DNA of 64,000 nucleotides from Bradyrhizobium sp. 141. Its GTDB lineage: Bacteria; Pseudomonadota; Alphaproteobacteria; Rhizobiales; Xanthobacteraceae. The notes beneath the pieces were generated by a model. It worked only from the letters and a program-made list of their open reading frames with translations, did no database searches and was not told the DNA's origin. Shown here piece after piece: positions 29,692 to 38,040 of the stretch (position 1 is the stretch's first letter; every line of letters starts with the position of its first letter). The stretch spans positions 592,332 to 656,331 of the forward strand of contig NZ_JADPKR010000013.1 of the NCBI RefSeq assembly GCF_023074055.1. Reading direction: 5' to 3'. The position numbers were made by a program, and so were the translations under genes.

Positions 29692-30618
29692 TTACGCGGG
29701 CTGCAGAGCCGGCTCGCAATACTCAATCAGCAATTCGGTGAGGACCCGTATCTTCCGCGCGGGATGCTGGCCCGGCGGGCGGACCACATAGGCACCCGCC
29801 GGAGACGGGGGATATCGTGTCATGACCGGCAAAAGCGCGCCGGAGGCTACGTATTCATGGGTGAGGCTGTCGGGAAGATAGGCGATCCCGAGTCCTGCCG
29901 TTGCAGCGAAAACCAGAGCTGTGCCGTTGTCGGCCTTGAAGCGACCCTGCGGACGCACCGTGAGGATCTTGTCGCCATCCATGAGTTGCCACACTTCGTT
30001 GCCCTGCATGAGGGCCTCATGGGCGACGAGATCCTCCGGCGATTCGGGCGACCCATGGGTCTTGATGTAGTCCGGGCTCGCGACAAGCTTCCCATGTATG
30101 GGTCCAACGCGTCTTGCGATCAGATTGGAGTCCGGAAGATAGCCAAGCCGTATCGCGCAATCATATCCTTCTGCGATGAGATCGACGAAGCGATCGCTGT
30201 AACAGGTATGGATCTGAAGATGGGGATGGCGCCGGGCCATTTCCGCAAGGATGGGAGCGAAGTGGGTCGGGCCGAAAGTAAAGGGCACCGCAACTCGCAA
30301 ACGTCCGCGCAACTCTCCGGCGGGTAGAACTGCCTCCCTCGCGGCATCGATCTCGGCGCAGACTCTGGCTGCATGGTCTCGAAACGTGACGCCGGCCTCC
30401 GTGAGCGCGGCCCCGCGGGTCGTTCTCGCAAGAAGTTGGACGCCAAGTTCCGCTTCAAGCCGGAGAAGCCGACGACTGACGATCGATTTGGCGACGCCCA
30501 GCCGGAGCGCGGCGGCCGAAATTCCCCCGGCGTCGGCGATTTCGACGAACGTCCGTATGTCTTCGATATCCAACTCAGCGTTCCTCTTCCCGCGACACAG
30601 CGTGCCGCGGCACGACAC
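29692..30618 (-). CDS. LysR-family transcriptional regulator
   Basis: Up to 308 residues from ATG 30618; a TTG at 30573 (then DIEDIRTFVEIADAGG) would give a more standard N-terminus. The helix-turn-helix is SAAALRLGVAKSIVSRRLLRLE, and the rest fits the CrgA-type effector domain. It is divergent from the isochorismatase-family gene (107-bp gap), which is the probable target. Confidence 0.9.
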   Translation of the reverse strand: MSCRGTLCRGKRNAELDIEDIRTFVEIADAGGISAAALRLGVAKSIVSRRLLRLEAELGVQLLARTTRGAALTEAGVTFRDHAARVCAEIDAAREAVLPAGELRGRLRVAVPFTFGPTHFAPILAEMARRHPHLQIHTCYSDRFVDLIAEGYDCAIRLGYLPDSNLIARRVGPIHGKLVASPDYIKTHGSPESPEDLVAHEALMQGNEVWQLMDGDKILTVRPQGRFKADNGTALVFAATAGLGIAYLPDSLTHEYVASGALLPVMTRYPPSPAGAYVVRPPGQHPARKIRVLTELLIEYCEPALQPA

Positions 30619-30725
30619 TACCGTATCGCATCCGGGAACACCAATCTCGGTGCCGGGCTACGTCGCTGCTGGCGTACGTCTCAGAAAAACCAGTGCCGCT
30701 CACAACGGCAGTAAAGGATGCAACG

Positions 30726-31379
30726 ATGACTTTTCGTAACGGCCTTGCTTCGCTTCTTCGTCCCGAAGACTCGGTGCTCGTTCTGATCGACCACCAGCCG
30801 TACCAGCTCGCGAACGTGAACAGCCACGAACCTCAGATGGTGATCAACAATACGACCGGTCTGGCCAAGGCCGCCAAGGCCTTCGGCGTTCCCACGATCC
30901 TGACCACCGTGGTCGCTGAGCGGGGTGGTCTCCTTTTCCCTCAGATCACGGACGTTTTCCCCGGCCAGGAAGTGATCGACCGGACGTTCATCAACACCTG
31001 GGAGGATCGAAAGGTGGTGAACGCGGTCAAGGCAACGGGCCGCAAGCAGCTCGTCATTGCGGGCCTGTGGACCGAAATTTGCGTTGCGATGCCGGCGATT
31101 CAGGCTCTCGGCGAAGGCTGGGATGTAACTGTTATCACCGACGCCTCTGGCGCCGTTTCGGTGGAGGCCCACGAGGTCGCGATCCAGCGCATGATCGCGG
31201 CGGGCGCGAATATGATGACCTGGCTGGCGCTGGCCGCCGAATGGCAGCGCGACTGGGCTCGGACCGATCAAGCTGCCGCGCTGACGGAGGTGATCACCCA
31301 GCATGCCGGCGGGAGCGGCATCGCGTATCTGTGGGAGCAGCAGCTGCTCAACACGCCTGTCCCCGGCAAGGCCCGATGA
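30726..31379 (+). CDS. Isochorismatase-family hydrolase (YcaC-like)
   Basis: 217 residues. VLVLIDHQPYQ contains the catalytic Asp (about Asp22) and GLWTEICVAMPAIQAL the nucleophilic Cys. A Lys in WEDRKVVNAVKATGR or nearby would complete the triad, and the cis-peptide region precedes the Cys as in this family. YcaC-like members hydrolyse amides or esters of unknown identity. The ATG at 30726 follows AAAGGA; the upstream in-frame ATG at 30693 has no ribosome site. It is controlled, by position, by the divergent LysR. Confidence 0.88.
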   Translation: MTFRNGLASLLRPEDSVLVLIDHQPYQLANVNSHEPQMVINNTTGLAKAAKAFGVPTILTTVVAERGGLLFPQITDVFPGQEVIDRTFINTWEDRKVVNAVKATGRKQLVIAGLWTEICVAMPAIQALGEGWDVTVITDASGAVSVEAHEVAIQRMIAAGANMMTWLALAAEWQRDWARTDQAAALTEVITQHAGGSGIAYLWEQQLLNTPVPGKAR

Positions 31380-31562
31380 TCTGAGCGTGTGAAGGGTCCG
31401 ATCGCCTCGCTCTGAAAGAGCAGTTGCATCTGGAAAGCTCGTCACACCCTCTCAAAGAAAACGCATGGGTTGCCAGCGGCCGCGCGAAAGCGCAGGCCGC
31501 TGGCGTAGTCCATCCGTCTTGCTCCGGCGCGGGCGGATAGCGGATGCGCTTCGCTGATCCGC

Positions 31563-32060
31563 TTAAGGTCGCGACATCTTCTCGTACTTCTTCACCAGCC
31601 GCTCGCGCTTGAGCCGCGACAGCCGCTGGATCCAGAACATGCCGTCGAGCTGGTCGATCTCGTGCTGGTGACACACGGCGCGCAAGGCGTCCGACTCCTC
31701 GGTTCGCGTGTTGCCGCCGAGATCATGGTAGCTGATCCGCACGCGCGCGTGGCGCTGCACCTCGTCGTTGACCCCGGGCATCGAGACGCTGCCTTCGCGG
31801 TGCATGATCATCTCGGGGGACGCCCATTCAATGACCGGATTGACGTAGGTGAGGGGGCCCTCCTTGGCGTCGAGCTCGAGCACGACGACACGCAAGGGCA
31901 GGCCGATATGCGGCGCGGTGATGCCGATCCCGGGCGCAGCGCGCATCGTCTCCAGCAGGTCCGCCGCAAGCTCGCGCAAGTCGTCGTCGAACGCGGTGAC
32001 GGGGCGGGCCGGAATCGCGAGCCGGCGGTCGGGATAGCGGACGATGGGGCGAATGGTCAT
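31563..32060 (-). CDS. Peptide deformylase-like protein lacking metal ligands
   Basis: 165 residues aligning end to end with peptide deformylase, which removes the N-formyl group from nascent proteins. All three signature motifs are recognisable but altered. GIGITAPH replaces the usual GxGxAAxQ (Gln to His51), EGSVS replaces EGCLS (metal Cys to Ser91), and HEIDQ replaces HExxH (second metal His to Gln137). Glu134 and His133 remain. Two of three metal ligands are gone, so deformylation is unlikely; a binding or regulatory role is possible. It is divergent from the TetR gene, sharing a gap that contains its operator. Confidence 0.87.
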   Translation of the reverse strand: MTIRPIVRYPDRRLAIPARPVTAFDDDLRELAADLLETMRAAPGIGITAPHIGLPLRVVVLELDAKEGPLTYVNPVIEWASPEMIMHREGSVSMPGVNDEVQRHARVRISYHDLGGNTRTEESDALRAVCHQHEIDQLDGMFWIQRLSRLKRERLVKKYEKMSRP

Positions 32061-32109
32061 GTCAGGCTCCTAGCATTCACGGATCGTTGAAGCATCCCGT
32101 CTTGACGAC

Positions 32110-32127
32110 CTACCAACTGGAAGGTAG
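32110..32127. promoter_or_regulatory. TetR operator, copy 1
   Basis: CTACCAACTGGAAGGTAG lies 11 bp before the TetR ATG and 50 bp from the divergent deformylase-like start. It shares its outer arms CTACCAACT and AGGTA with the site at 32766-32783, so both are probably bound by the TetR protein encoded between them. Confidence 0.8.
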
Positions 32128-32137
32128 CTAATCCGCT

Positions 32138-32722
32138 ATGAGCAACGTTTCCACGACCGCCGACGATATCCTGGCCTGCGCGCGCTCGCTGATCATTGCG
32201 GGCGGCTACAACGGCTTCAGTTATGCCGACATCGCCGAGGTGGTCGGCATTCGCAAGCCGAGCATCCACCATCATTTCGCCAGCAAGGTCGACCTGGTCC
32301 GCACCCTGGTGTCGCGCTATCGCGAGGAGGCGCAGGCGGGATTGGCGGCACTCGAGCGCAACATCCCGGACCCCCGCGACCAGCTCGAAAATTATGTGGC
32401 CTATTGGGAGGCCTGCATCACCGACGCGACCGCTCCCTTCTGCGTCTGCGCGCTGCTTGCCAGCGAGCTTCCGATCCTCCCCGAAGAGGTGGCGCTGGAA
32501 GTCCGCGCGCATTTCCGTTTCCTGTCGTCGTGGCTGACCTCGGTGCTGGAGCGCGGCAAGCGGAAGGGACGGCTGCATCTTTCCAGCACCGCGAAGGTCG
32601 AGGCTGAAGGATTCATGGCGACCGTTCACGGCGCGATGCTGTCGGCGCGCGCTTATGGCGATCCCAGGATGTTCGGGACCATCACCCGGCCGCTGCTCGA
32701 TCGGCTGTCCACCAGGCACTGA
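32138..32722 (+). CDS. TetR/AcrR-family regulator
   Basis: 194 residues. The N-terminal helix-turn-helix is YADIAEVVGIRKPSIHHHFASKVDLV, textbook for this family. The C-terminal part (VCALLASELPILPEEV) forms a ligand-binding helical bundle with cysteines that might sense a reactive compound. Near-identical sites flank it at 32110 and 32766, which argues for autoregulation and control of the DUF308 gene downstream. Confidence 0.93.
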   Translation: MSNVSTTADDILACARSLIIAGGYNGFSYADIAEVVGIRKPSIHHHFASKVDLVRTLVSRYREEAQAGLAALERNIPDPRDQLENYVAYWEACITDATAPFCVCALLASELPILPEEVALEVRAHFRFLSSWLTSVLERGKRKGRLHLSSTAKVEAEGFMATVHGAMLSARAYGDPRMFGTITRPLLDRLSTRH

Positions 32723-32765
32723 CACGAAGAAGGCGTGACACAGGCTGCAAAGCGTCCTGTATAAT

Positions 32766-32783
32766 CTACCAACTAGTAGGTAA
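32766..32783. promoter_or_regulatory. TetR operator, copy 2
   Basis: CTACCAACTAGTAGGTAA contains TACCAACTAGTAGGTA, a 16-bp palindrome with one mismatched pair. It lies 11 bp before the DUF308 ATG and overlaps its AAGGAG ribosome site region. It matches the site at 32110-32127. Confidence 0.85.
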
Positions 32784-32793
32784 GGAGAAGACA

Positions 32794-33372
32794 ATGATAA
32801 ATCGTGAGATGACTTCGGACATCGCCGACCATCCGCAATGGCTGAAGCAGTATTATTTCCTGCGGGCCGCGTTTTCCGTCGCCTGGGTCATTGCGGCCTT
32901 TGCGATCGCGCCGTCGTCGGCGGTCGTCGCGGCAACGCTGCTGGTCGCGTATCCGGCATGGGACGCCGCGGCCAATTATCTCGACGCGCTCTGCAGCGGC
33001 GGATTGAACCAGAGCCGCACGCAGGGCCTGAACGTGCTGGTCAGCCTTGCGACCACTATCGCGGTCATCCTGGCCCTGCAGGTGAGCATGAACTGGGTGC
33101 TCGGAATCTTCGGGGTCTGGGCGATCCTGTCCGGGGTGCTCCAGCTCGGCACGGCCGTGCGGCGCTGGAAGCTTTTCGGTGCACAATGGGCCATGGTGCT
33201 CAGCGGCGGCCAATCAGCGCTCGCAGGCGGCTTCTTCGTCTTTCAGGCCACGATGCCTGCGGCTCCGTCGATCGCGAACGTCGCGGGCTATGCTGCGGTC
33301 GGGGCGCTCTACTTCCTGGTCTCGGCGCTCTGGCTCACGGTCAGCACGTGGCGCCGCAGCGCAGCCATGTGA
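32794..33372 (+). CDS. DUF308/HdeD-like membrane protein
   Basis: 192 residues with about six hydrophobic helices (FSVAWVIAAFAIAPSSAVVAA, LVSLATTIAVILAL, VLGIFGVWAILSGVLQL and others). The repeated GIFGVWAILSG and SGGQSALAGGFFVF phrases fit the DUF308 family that includes the acid-resistance protein HdeD. It is an inner-membrane protein, role unproven. A TetR operator 11 bp ahead implies induction when the regulator is released. Confidence 0.8.
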   Translation: MINREMTSDIADHPQWLKQYYFLRAAFSVAWVIAAFAIAPSSAVVAATLLVAYPAWDAAANYLDALCSGGLNQSRTQGLNVLVSLATTIAVILALQVSMNWVLGIFGVWAILSGVLQLGTAVRRWKLFGAQWAMVLSGGQSALAGGFFVFQATMPAAPSIANVAGYAAVGALYFLVSALWLTVSTWRRSAAM

Positions 33373-33388
33373 GGCTTGCTGCGGGCGT

Positions 33389-33850
33389 TCACGCGTCCGG
33401 ATAGGGCGTGCCGTCCTTGTGCAGGAACCGGCCGTCGGACACCGGGCTCATCATGTCGATGTCGGAGCAGGTGATGAGGTCGTCTTGCGAGCGCGAGCCG
33501 ACTTCGAGATAGACCGCCGTCACGTCCGATCGATTGATCATGTGATGGCCATCGCCGGTGCCTTTCGGGAAGGCGGCGCAATCGCCCGCGCGCAGCACGG
33601 TTTCGCCGCCGTCCTCGATCAGCATCACCTCGCCTTCGAGGATGTAGACGAACTCGTCCTCGTGCGAATGCCAGTGCCGCTGGCTCGACCAGCCGCCCGG
33701 CGGCAGGCGCATCAGGTTGATGCCGAAATCCGTGAGGCCGCCGGCATCGCCGAGCCGCTTGCGGATGCGGTCGGCGCAGGGAGCGTTGAAGGGTGCCGGA
33801 TAGCCGGAGCCCTTGCGAGCCGGCACAGTGGCGACATCGATCTTCGGCAT
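33389..33850 (-). CDS. Cupin-domain protein
   Basis: 153 residues from MPKIDVATVPARKG, with AGGGAAA 9 nt ahead. HWHSHEDEFVYILEGEVMLI has the two His and Glu of cupin motif 1 and GDCAAFPKGTGDGHHMIN the second His-containing motif, so a metal site is complete. Sugar-isomerase-like or dioxygenase-like functions exist in this family; none can be chosen. The long N-terminal extension to 34012 is not believed. Confidence 0.85.
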   Translation of the reverse strand: MPKIDVATVPARKGSGYPAPFNAPCADRIRKRLGDAGGLTDFGINLMRLPPGGWSSQRHWHSHEDEFVYILEGEVMLIEDGGETVLRAGDCAAFPKGTGDGHHMINRSDVTAVYLEVGSRSQDDLITCSDIDMMSPVSDGRFLHKDGTPYPDA

Positions 33851-34236
33851 GAAGGGATTTCCCTGCAATTGGCGGAGCGCATGCGGCGCATCGTTGGACG
33901 CAGTCACGGCCTTATCGCGGCGACGGGACGGATCGTCACGATCGGACATGTGGACGAGATCATAATCTGCAGGATGATGATATTCTGCAGGTGTTTTTGC
34001 CCGGCGTGTCAAACCAGTCTGTGGTGATGTCGGCCATCGGCAAGGCGTGAACCGCTGAGCCGGCCGTTCCTTGGTCGGTAAGTCATTGATCCCGCAGGGG
34101 CCGGCTACTGTGCATGGGGTTGTTTTTCGAGTTTTGTTGGCAGGTCACAAAAGCCTGCGGCAAAAATGCCGTTGCATTGTCGGCCGGCGCAGTTCCCATT
34201 CGTCTTCTCCCCAGACAGATCTAACGGGAGACCAAA
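33851..34236. other. 386-bp divergent intergenic region
   Basis: No gene or strong dyad is seen between the cupin gene and the MFS gene. It must hold both promoters. AACGGGAGA directly before the MFS ATG is its ribosome site. Confidence 0.5.
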
Positions 34237-35457
34237 ATGACTCAATCCCCTTATCGCTGGGTGATCGTCGCCGCCGGAGGCCTGCTCGGCTGCGTCGCCA
34301 TCGGCGGCATGTTTTCGCTGCCGGTGTTCCTGCAGCCGATCGCCAAGGACACTGGCTGGTCGGTGACCGGCATTTCCAGCGCGATGACGATCGGCTTTCT
34401 GGCGATGGCGTTCACGAGCATGGCCTGGGGTACGCTGTCGGACCGGTTCGGGCCGCTGCCGGTGGTGCTGACGGGATCGACCGTGCTGGCGCTCAGCCTG
34501 TTCGCCGCGAGCCATGCGACCTCGCTTCTGGCGTTCCAGGTCGTGTTCGGCCTCCTGGTCGGCGCGTCCTGCGCGGCGATCTTCGCGCCGATGATGGCGG
34601 CCGTCACCGGCTGGTTCGAGACTCAGCGCAGCCTCGCCGTGTCGCTGGTGTCGGCCGGCATGGGCATGGCGCCGATGACGATGGCGCCGCTCGCGGCCTG
34701 GCTCGTCTCCGGCCACGATTGGCGCACCTCGATGCAGATCATGGCGCTGGTGGTCGGCGCCATCATGATCCCGGTCTCGTTCCTGGTGCGCCGTCCGCCG
34801 GCGCTGGTGCAGGCCGCGGCCGCGCCGATGGGCGCGGGGGCCGGGCAGGGCGAGATGTCGACAAGCGAGGCGCTGCGCTCGCCGCAATTCCTGATCCTGC
34901 TCGCGACCAATTTCTTCTGCTGCGCCACCCATTCCGGTCCGATCATCCACACCGTCAGCTATGCGATCAGCTGCGGCATTCCGCTGGTCGCGGCGGTGAC
35001 GATCTACAGCATCGAGGGGTTTGCCGGCCTCGGCGGTCGCATTGCCTTCGGCCTTATGGGCGACCGCTTCGGCGCCAAGCGCGTGCTGGTCTCGGGCCTG
35101 TTCTTGCAGGCGTTCGGCGCGCTGGCCTACGTCTTCGCGCATCAGCTTACGACCTTCTACGCGGTCGGGGCCGTCTTCGGCTTCATCTATGCAGGCACCA
35201 TGCCGCTCTACGCCGTTCTCATCCGCGAGAATTTCCCGCTCAAGATGATGGGCACGGTGATCGGCGGCACCGCGATGGCCGGCAGCCTCGGCATGGCCAC
35301 CGGCCCGCTTGCCGGCGGTCTGATCTACGACGCGTTCTCCAGCTACGCCTGGCTCTACATTGCCTCCTGGGCCATGGGCCTGGGCGCGTTCCTGATGGCG
35401 ATGACGTTTCGCCCGTTCGCGAAGCCGCAAGGGCAAGTGGCGCCGGTCGCGGCGTGA
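34237..35457 (+). CDS. MFS transporter (OFA/MCT-like)
   Basis: 406 residues with 12 hydrophobic helices. MFSLPVFLQPIAKDTGWSVTGIS in the first helix and loop and WGTLSDRFGPLPVVL (motif A, GxxxDRFG type) suggest the oxalate/formate-antiporter or monocarboxylate-transporter group. GRIAFGLMGDRFGAKRVL is the matching motif between helices 8 and 9. It is an inner-membrane carrier, probably of a small organic acid. It ends in a perfect hairpin shared with the convergent gene at 35479. Confidence 0.88.
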   Translation: MTQSPYRWVIVAAGGLLGCVAIGGMFSLPVFLQPIAKDTGWSVTGISSAMTIGFLAMAFTSMAWGTLSDRFGPLPVVLTGSTVLALSLFAASHATSLLAFQVVFGLLVGASCAAIFAPMMAAVTGWFETQRSLAVSLVSAGMGMAPMTMAPLAAWLVSGHDWRTSMQIMALVVGAIMIPVSFLVRRPPALVQAAAAPMGAGAGQGEMSTSEALRSPQFLILLATNFFCCATHSGPIIHTVSYAISCGIPLVAAVTIYSIEGFAGLGGRIAFGLMGDRFGAKRVLVSGLFLQAFGALAYVFAHQLTTFYAVGAVFGFIYAGTMPLYAVLIRENFPLKMMGTVIGGTAMAGSLGMATGPLAGGLIYDAFSSYAWLYIASWAMGLGAFLMAMTFRPFAKPQGQVAPVAA

Positions 35458-35463
35458 CGTCGA

Positions 35464-35497
35464 GATCGAGGCGCAGCGTCAGAGCTGCGCCTCGATC
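35464..35497. terminator. Shared hairpin between convergent genes
   Basis: GATCGAGGCGCAGC (35464-35477) and GCTGCGCCTCGATC (35484-35497) are perfect 14-bp arms with a 6-nt loop. The right arm encodes the last residues of the NTF2-like protein and its stop codon lies at the loop edge. There is no U run, so termination would be factor-assisted or the stem may protect both 3' ends. Confidence 0.65.
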
Positions 35498-35865
35498 GTC
35501 GCCTTGTCGATCACTGACCAAACCTGCCGGATCTTTCCATCCTGGAACGCGTAGAACACGTGCTCGGCGAAGGACACGCGCTTCCCGTTCACGGCAAGCC
35601 CAAGGAATATCCCGACCGGCGTGCAGTCGAACTTCAGCCTCGCCGCGATCCCCGGCGGATCCGACATCAGCAGCTCGATGTCAAAACGCAGATCCGGAAT
35701 CTCGCGAAAGTCCTGCTCCAGCATCGCGCGATAGCCGGACAGGCCGAGCGGCCGGGTGTTGTGGACGACATCGTCATGCACGTATTGCCCGAGTGCCGCC
35801 CAGTCCTGCCGGTTCAGGCAGGCGATGTAGCTGCGGTAGGTGTCGGCGAGGTCGTCTCTGGACAT
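35479..35865 (-). CDS. SnoaL-like/NTF2-fold polyketide cyclase-type protein
   Basis: 128 residues from MSRDDLADTYRSYIACLNRQDW, with AGGGAG 9 nt ahead. HDDVVHNTRPLGLSGYRAML and GIFLGLAVNGKRVSF match the SnoaL-like ester cyclase group, in which an Asp/His pair activates substrate. The substrate is unknown. It is convergent with the MFS gene and follows the MarR-GNAT gene on the same strand. Confidence 0.82.
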   Translation of the reverse strand: MSRDDLADTYRSYIACLNRQDWAALGQYVHDDVVHNTRPLGLSGYRAMLEQDFREIPDLRFDIELLMSDPPGIAARLKFDCTPVGIFLGLAVNGKRVSFAEHVFYAFQDGKIRQVWSVIDKATIEAQL

Positions 35866-35921
35866 ATCGAAGCTCCCTGCGGCTTCGACCCTAACGCACT
35901 GACATCGCGAACCGGTCCAGC

Positions 35922-36794
35922 TCACAGCCGCTTTTCAAAGAACAGGTCCGGGTAGGGATCGTCGTTGTAGCGCGAAATCTCGCGCCAGCCCGTGGTGCGG
36001 TAGAGCTGGCCGGCCTCTGGCAGCGCGCTGTTGGTGTCGAGCCGCAGCAGCGTGATGCCGAGCCCGCGCGCAGCGTCCTCGGTTGCGTCCATCAGGCGCC
36101 GGCCGAGCCGCAATCCGCGCGCGGCGGGTGCGACCCACAGACGCTTGATCTCGGCGTAGCCGTGGTCGGTGCCCTTCAAGCCGACGCAGCCAATCGGCAG
36201 CGTGTCGGACATTGCGACAATGAACGTGCCGCGTGGCCGGCGCATGTCCTTGGCGTCGGGATCGCGCGAGCGCGAGACGTCGAAGCCTTGCTTGAAACGG
36301 CGGCCGAGCTCGGCATAGTACTCGCCGAGGCAGTGACGCGCTTCCGCGCTCCGCGGATCCATCTCGTCGAGCGCAATTCGCTCGCGCGTGAGGGTGGAGG
36401 CGATCAGGTCCATCGCCGCAAGCAGCGCCTCGCGTTGCGGATGTTGCGCGAGGAAGCCGTCGGCCTGGGCGTTCGACAGCGCCTCATAGGCCGCGAACTC
36501 GCGCCGGCCCGCGCGCGTCAACGTCGCGACCCGGCGGCGGGCATCGTCCTCATGCGCGGCGGTCTCGATCAACCCTTCGTCCTCGAGGCTGCGGAGCAGC
36601 CGGCTCATCAGCCCGGAATCGAGACCGAGATAGTCGCGGATCTCCGCCACGTCCGAACGCCCATGTCCGATCGCATTGAGCACCCGCGCCGCGCCCAGCG
36701 GCCGCCCACGTCCCAGGAACGAGGTATCGAGCGCACCAACCGCAGAGGTGACGGCGCGATTGAAGCGGCGGACGCGGGAGACGGGATCGAGCAT
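35922..36794 (-). CDS. MarR regulator-GNAT acetyltransferase fusion
   Basis: 290 residues with two domains. Residues 1-140 are a MarR winged helix (SDVAEIRDYLGLDSGLMSRLLRSLE, then DDARRRVATLTRAGR). Residues 150-290 are a GNAT domain, with the acetyl-CoA motif in ARGLRLGRRLMDATE and the tail LYRTTGWREISRYNDDPY. This fusion is a recurrent family; the GNAT part probably acetylates or senses a small molecule that the MarR part responds to. A 22-bp palindrome overlaps its ribosome-binding region (36796-36817), consistent with autorepression. Confidence 0.92.
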   Translation of the reverse strand: MLDPVSRVRRFNRAVTSAVGALDTSFLGRGRPLGAARVLNAIGHGRSDVAEIRDYLGLDSGLMSRLLRSLEDEGLIETAAHEDDARRRVATLTRAGRREFAAYEALSNAQADGFLAQHPQREALLAAMDLIASTLTRERIALDEMDPRSAEARHCLGEYYAELGRRFKQGFDVSRSRDPDAKDMRRPRGTFIVAMSDTLPIGCVGLKGTDHGYAEIKRLWVAPAARGLRLGRRLMDATEDAARGLGITLLRLDTNSALPEAGQLYRTTGWREISRYNDDPYPDLFFEKRL

Positions 36795-36795
36795 G

Positions 36796-36817
36796 ATGTC
36801 TGACTTTAGTCAGATAT
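36796..36817. promoter_or_regulatory. MarR-type operator at the GNAT-fusion start
   Basis: ATGTCTGACTTTAGTCAGATAT contains perfect arms TCTGACT/AGTCAGA around TT, flanked by AT on each side. It lies directly upstream of the minus-strand start codon (36794-36792), so binding would block translation initiation region transcription. Only one MarR gene is adjacent. Confidence 0.8.
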
Positions 36818-36858
36818 CCTCGTCTGTCAATCGCGCGAGAGCCGATCGAGCAGAATGC

Positions 36859-38040
36859 CTACGTCTCCGGCCGGATCAGCTTGATATCCTGGTCCGCGGC
36901 CCAGCCGGCAACGTCCTCTCGCTTCAGCGCGGTTGCCATCAGATCCGGGAACTGATCCGGCGTGCAGGCGAAGACGGGGATGCCAAGGTTTGCGACCCTT
37001 GCGGACAGCGCGGGATTGTAGGAGGGGTGGCCGGTATCGGTCAGCGCCAGCAGCACGATCACGTTGATCCCGCGCGTTGCGAGCCGCGCCAGCCGGTCGA
37101 CCAGCTCATCCGCATTGCCGCCCTCATAGAGGTCGGTGATCAGGATCAGATGCGCTTTCGCCGGCCGTTCGATCCGCTCCTCGCAATAAGCAACGGCGCG
37201 ATTGATGTCGGTGCCGCCGCCAAGCTGGACGCCGAACAGCACCTCGACGGGATCGGCGAGCTCCTCGGTCAGGTCGACGATCGCGGTATCGAAACAGACG
37301 AGCTTGGTCGCGACCACGGGCAGCGAAGCCATCACCGCCGCGAAGATCGAGGCATAGACGACGGAGGTCGCCATCGACCCCGACTGGTCGACGCACAGGA
37401 TTACCTCGTCGAGATCGACAATGCGCCGCTGCTGGCGCAGGAAGCCGATCAGCCGTTCGGGCACCACGGTGCGATGCTCCGGCTGGTAATGGCGCAGATT
37501 GGCCTTGATGGTGCGCGGCCAGTCGATGTCGGCAAAGCGCGGGCGATTGGTGCGCAGCGAGCGGTTCAGGGCGCCGCGGACCGCGTCCGCCGTGCGTCGC
37601 TCGAGCCGTTCCATCAGCTCGGCCACCACCTTGCCGATCACGATGCGCGCGGTGTCCTTGGTCTTCTCCGGCATCACGCCGCGTAGCGCGACCAGATCGG
37701 CGATCAGGCTCACATCCGCCTCGACCGTAGCAAGGAATTCGGGCTCGATCAGCATCTGGCGCAAGCCCTTGCGCTCGAAGGCGTCCTTCTGGATCACCTG
37801 CACCACCGGCGCGGGGAAGAACTCCCTGATATCACCCAGCCATTTTGCGACGCGCGGCGCCGAGCCGCCGAGCCCGCCGCGGCCCTTCTTCGGTGCGTCG
37901 TCGCCGTCGCCATAGAGCGCCGTCAGCGCATCGGACATGCGGCGGTCGCTGGCGGACAGGGCAGGGCTGTTCTCGGCACCTTCGGCATCGACGCCGAGAG
38001 CTAGTGTCCAGCGGCGGCTGCGTTCGTCGGCCTCGCTCAT
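36859..38040 (-). CDS. VWA-domain protein of MoxR-VWA operon
   Basis: 393 residues from MSEADERSRRW. The N-terminal half is helical. The C-terminal half is a von Willebrand A domain with a complete metal-ion-dependent adhesion site: DQSGSM (Asp218), the Thr in GGGTDINRA, and the Asp in LITDLYEGG. Such VWA proteins work with MoxR AAA+ ATPases (RavA-ViaA, NorQ-NorD and CbbQ-CbbO are known pairs) to remodel targets. Its ATG overlaps the DUF5682 stop by 4 nt (ATGA). It is the last gene of a five-gene operon that starts at 44159. Confidence 0.92.
   Translation of the reverse strand: MSEADERSRRWTLALGVDAEGAENSPALSASDRRMSDALTALYGDGDDAPKKGRGGLGGSAPRVAKWLGDIREFFPAPVVQVIQKDAFERKGLRQMLIEPEFLATVEADVSLIADLVALRGVMPEKTKDTARIVIGKVVAELMERLERRTADAVRGALNRSLRTNRPRFADIDWPRTIKANLRHYQPEHRTVVPERLIGFLRQQRRIVDLDEVILCVDQSGSMATSVVYASIFAAVMASLPVVATKLVCFDTAIVDLTEELADPVEVLFGVQLGGGTDINRAVAYCEERIERPAKAHLILITDLYEGGNADELVDRLARLATRGINVIVLLALTDTGHPSYNPALSARVANLGIPVFACTPDQFPDLMATALKREDVAGWAADQDIKLIRPET

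Noticed and set aside
31563..32060. Ordinary peptide deformylase (def)
   Set aside because: Two of three metal ligands and the conserved Gln are replaced.
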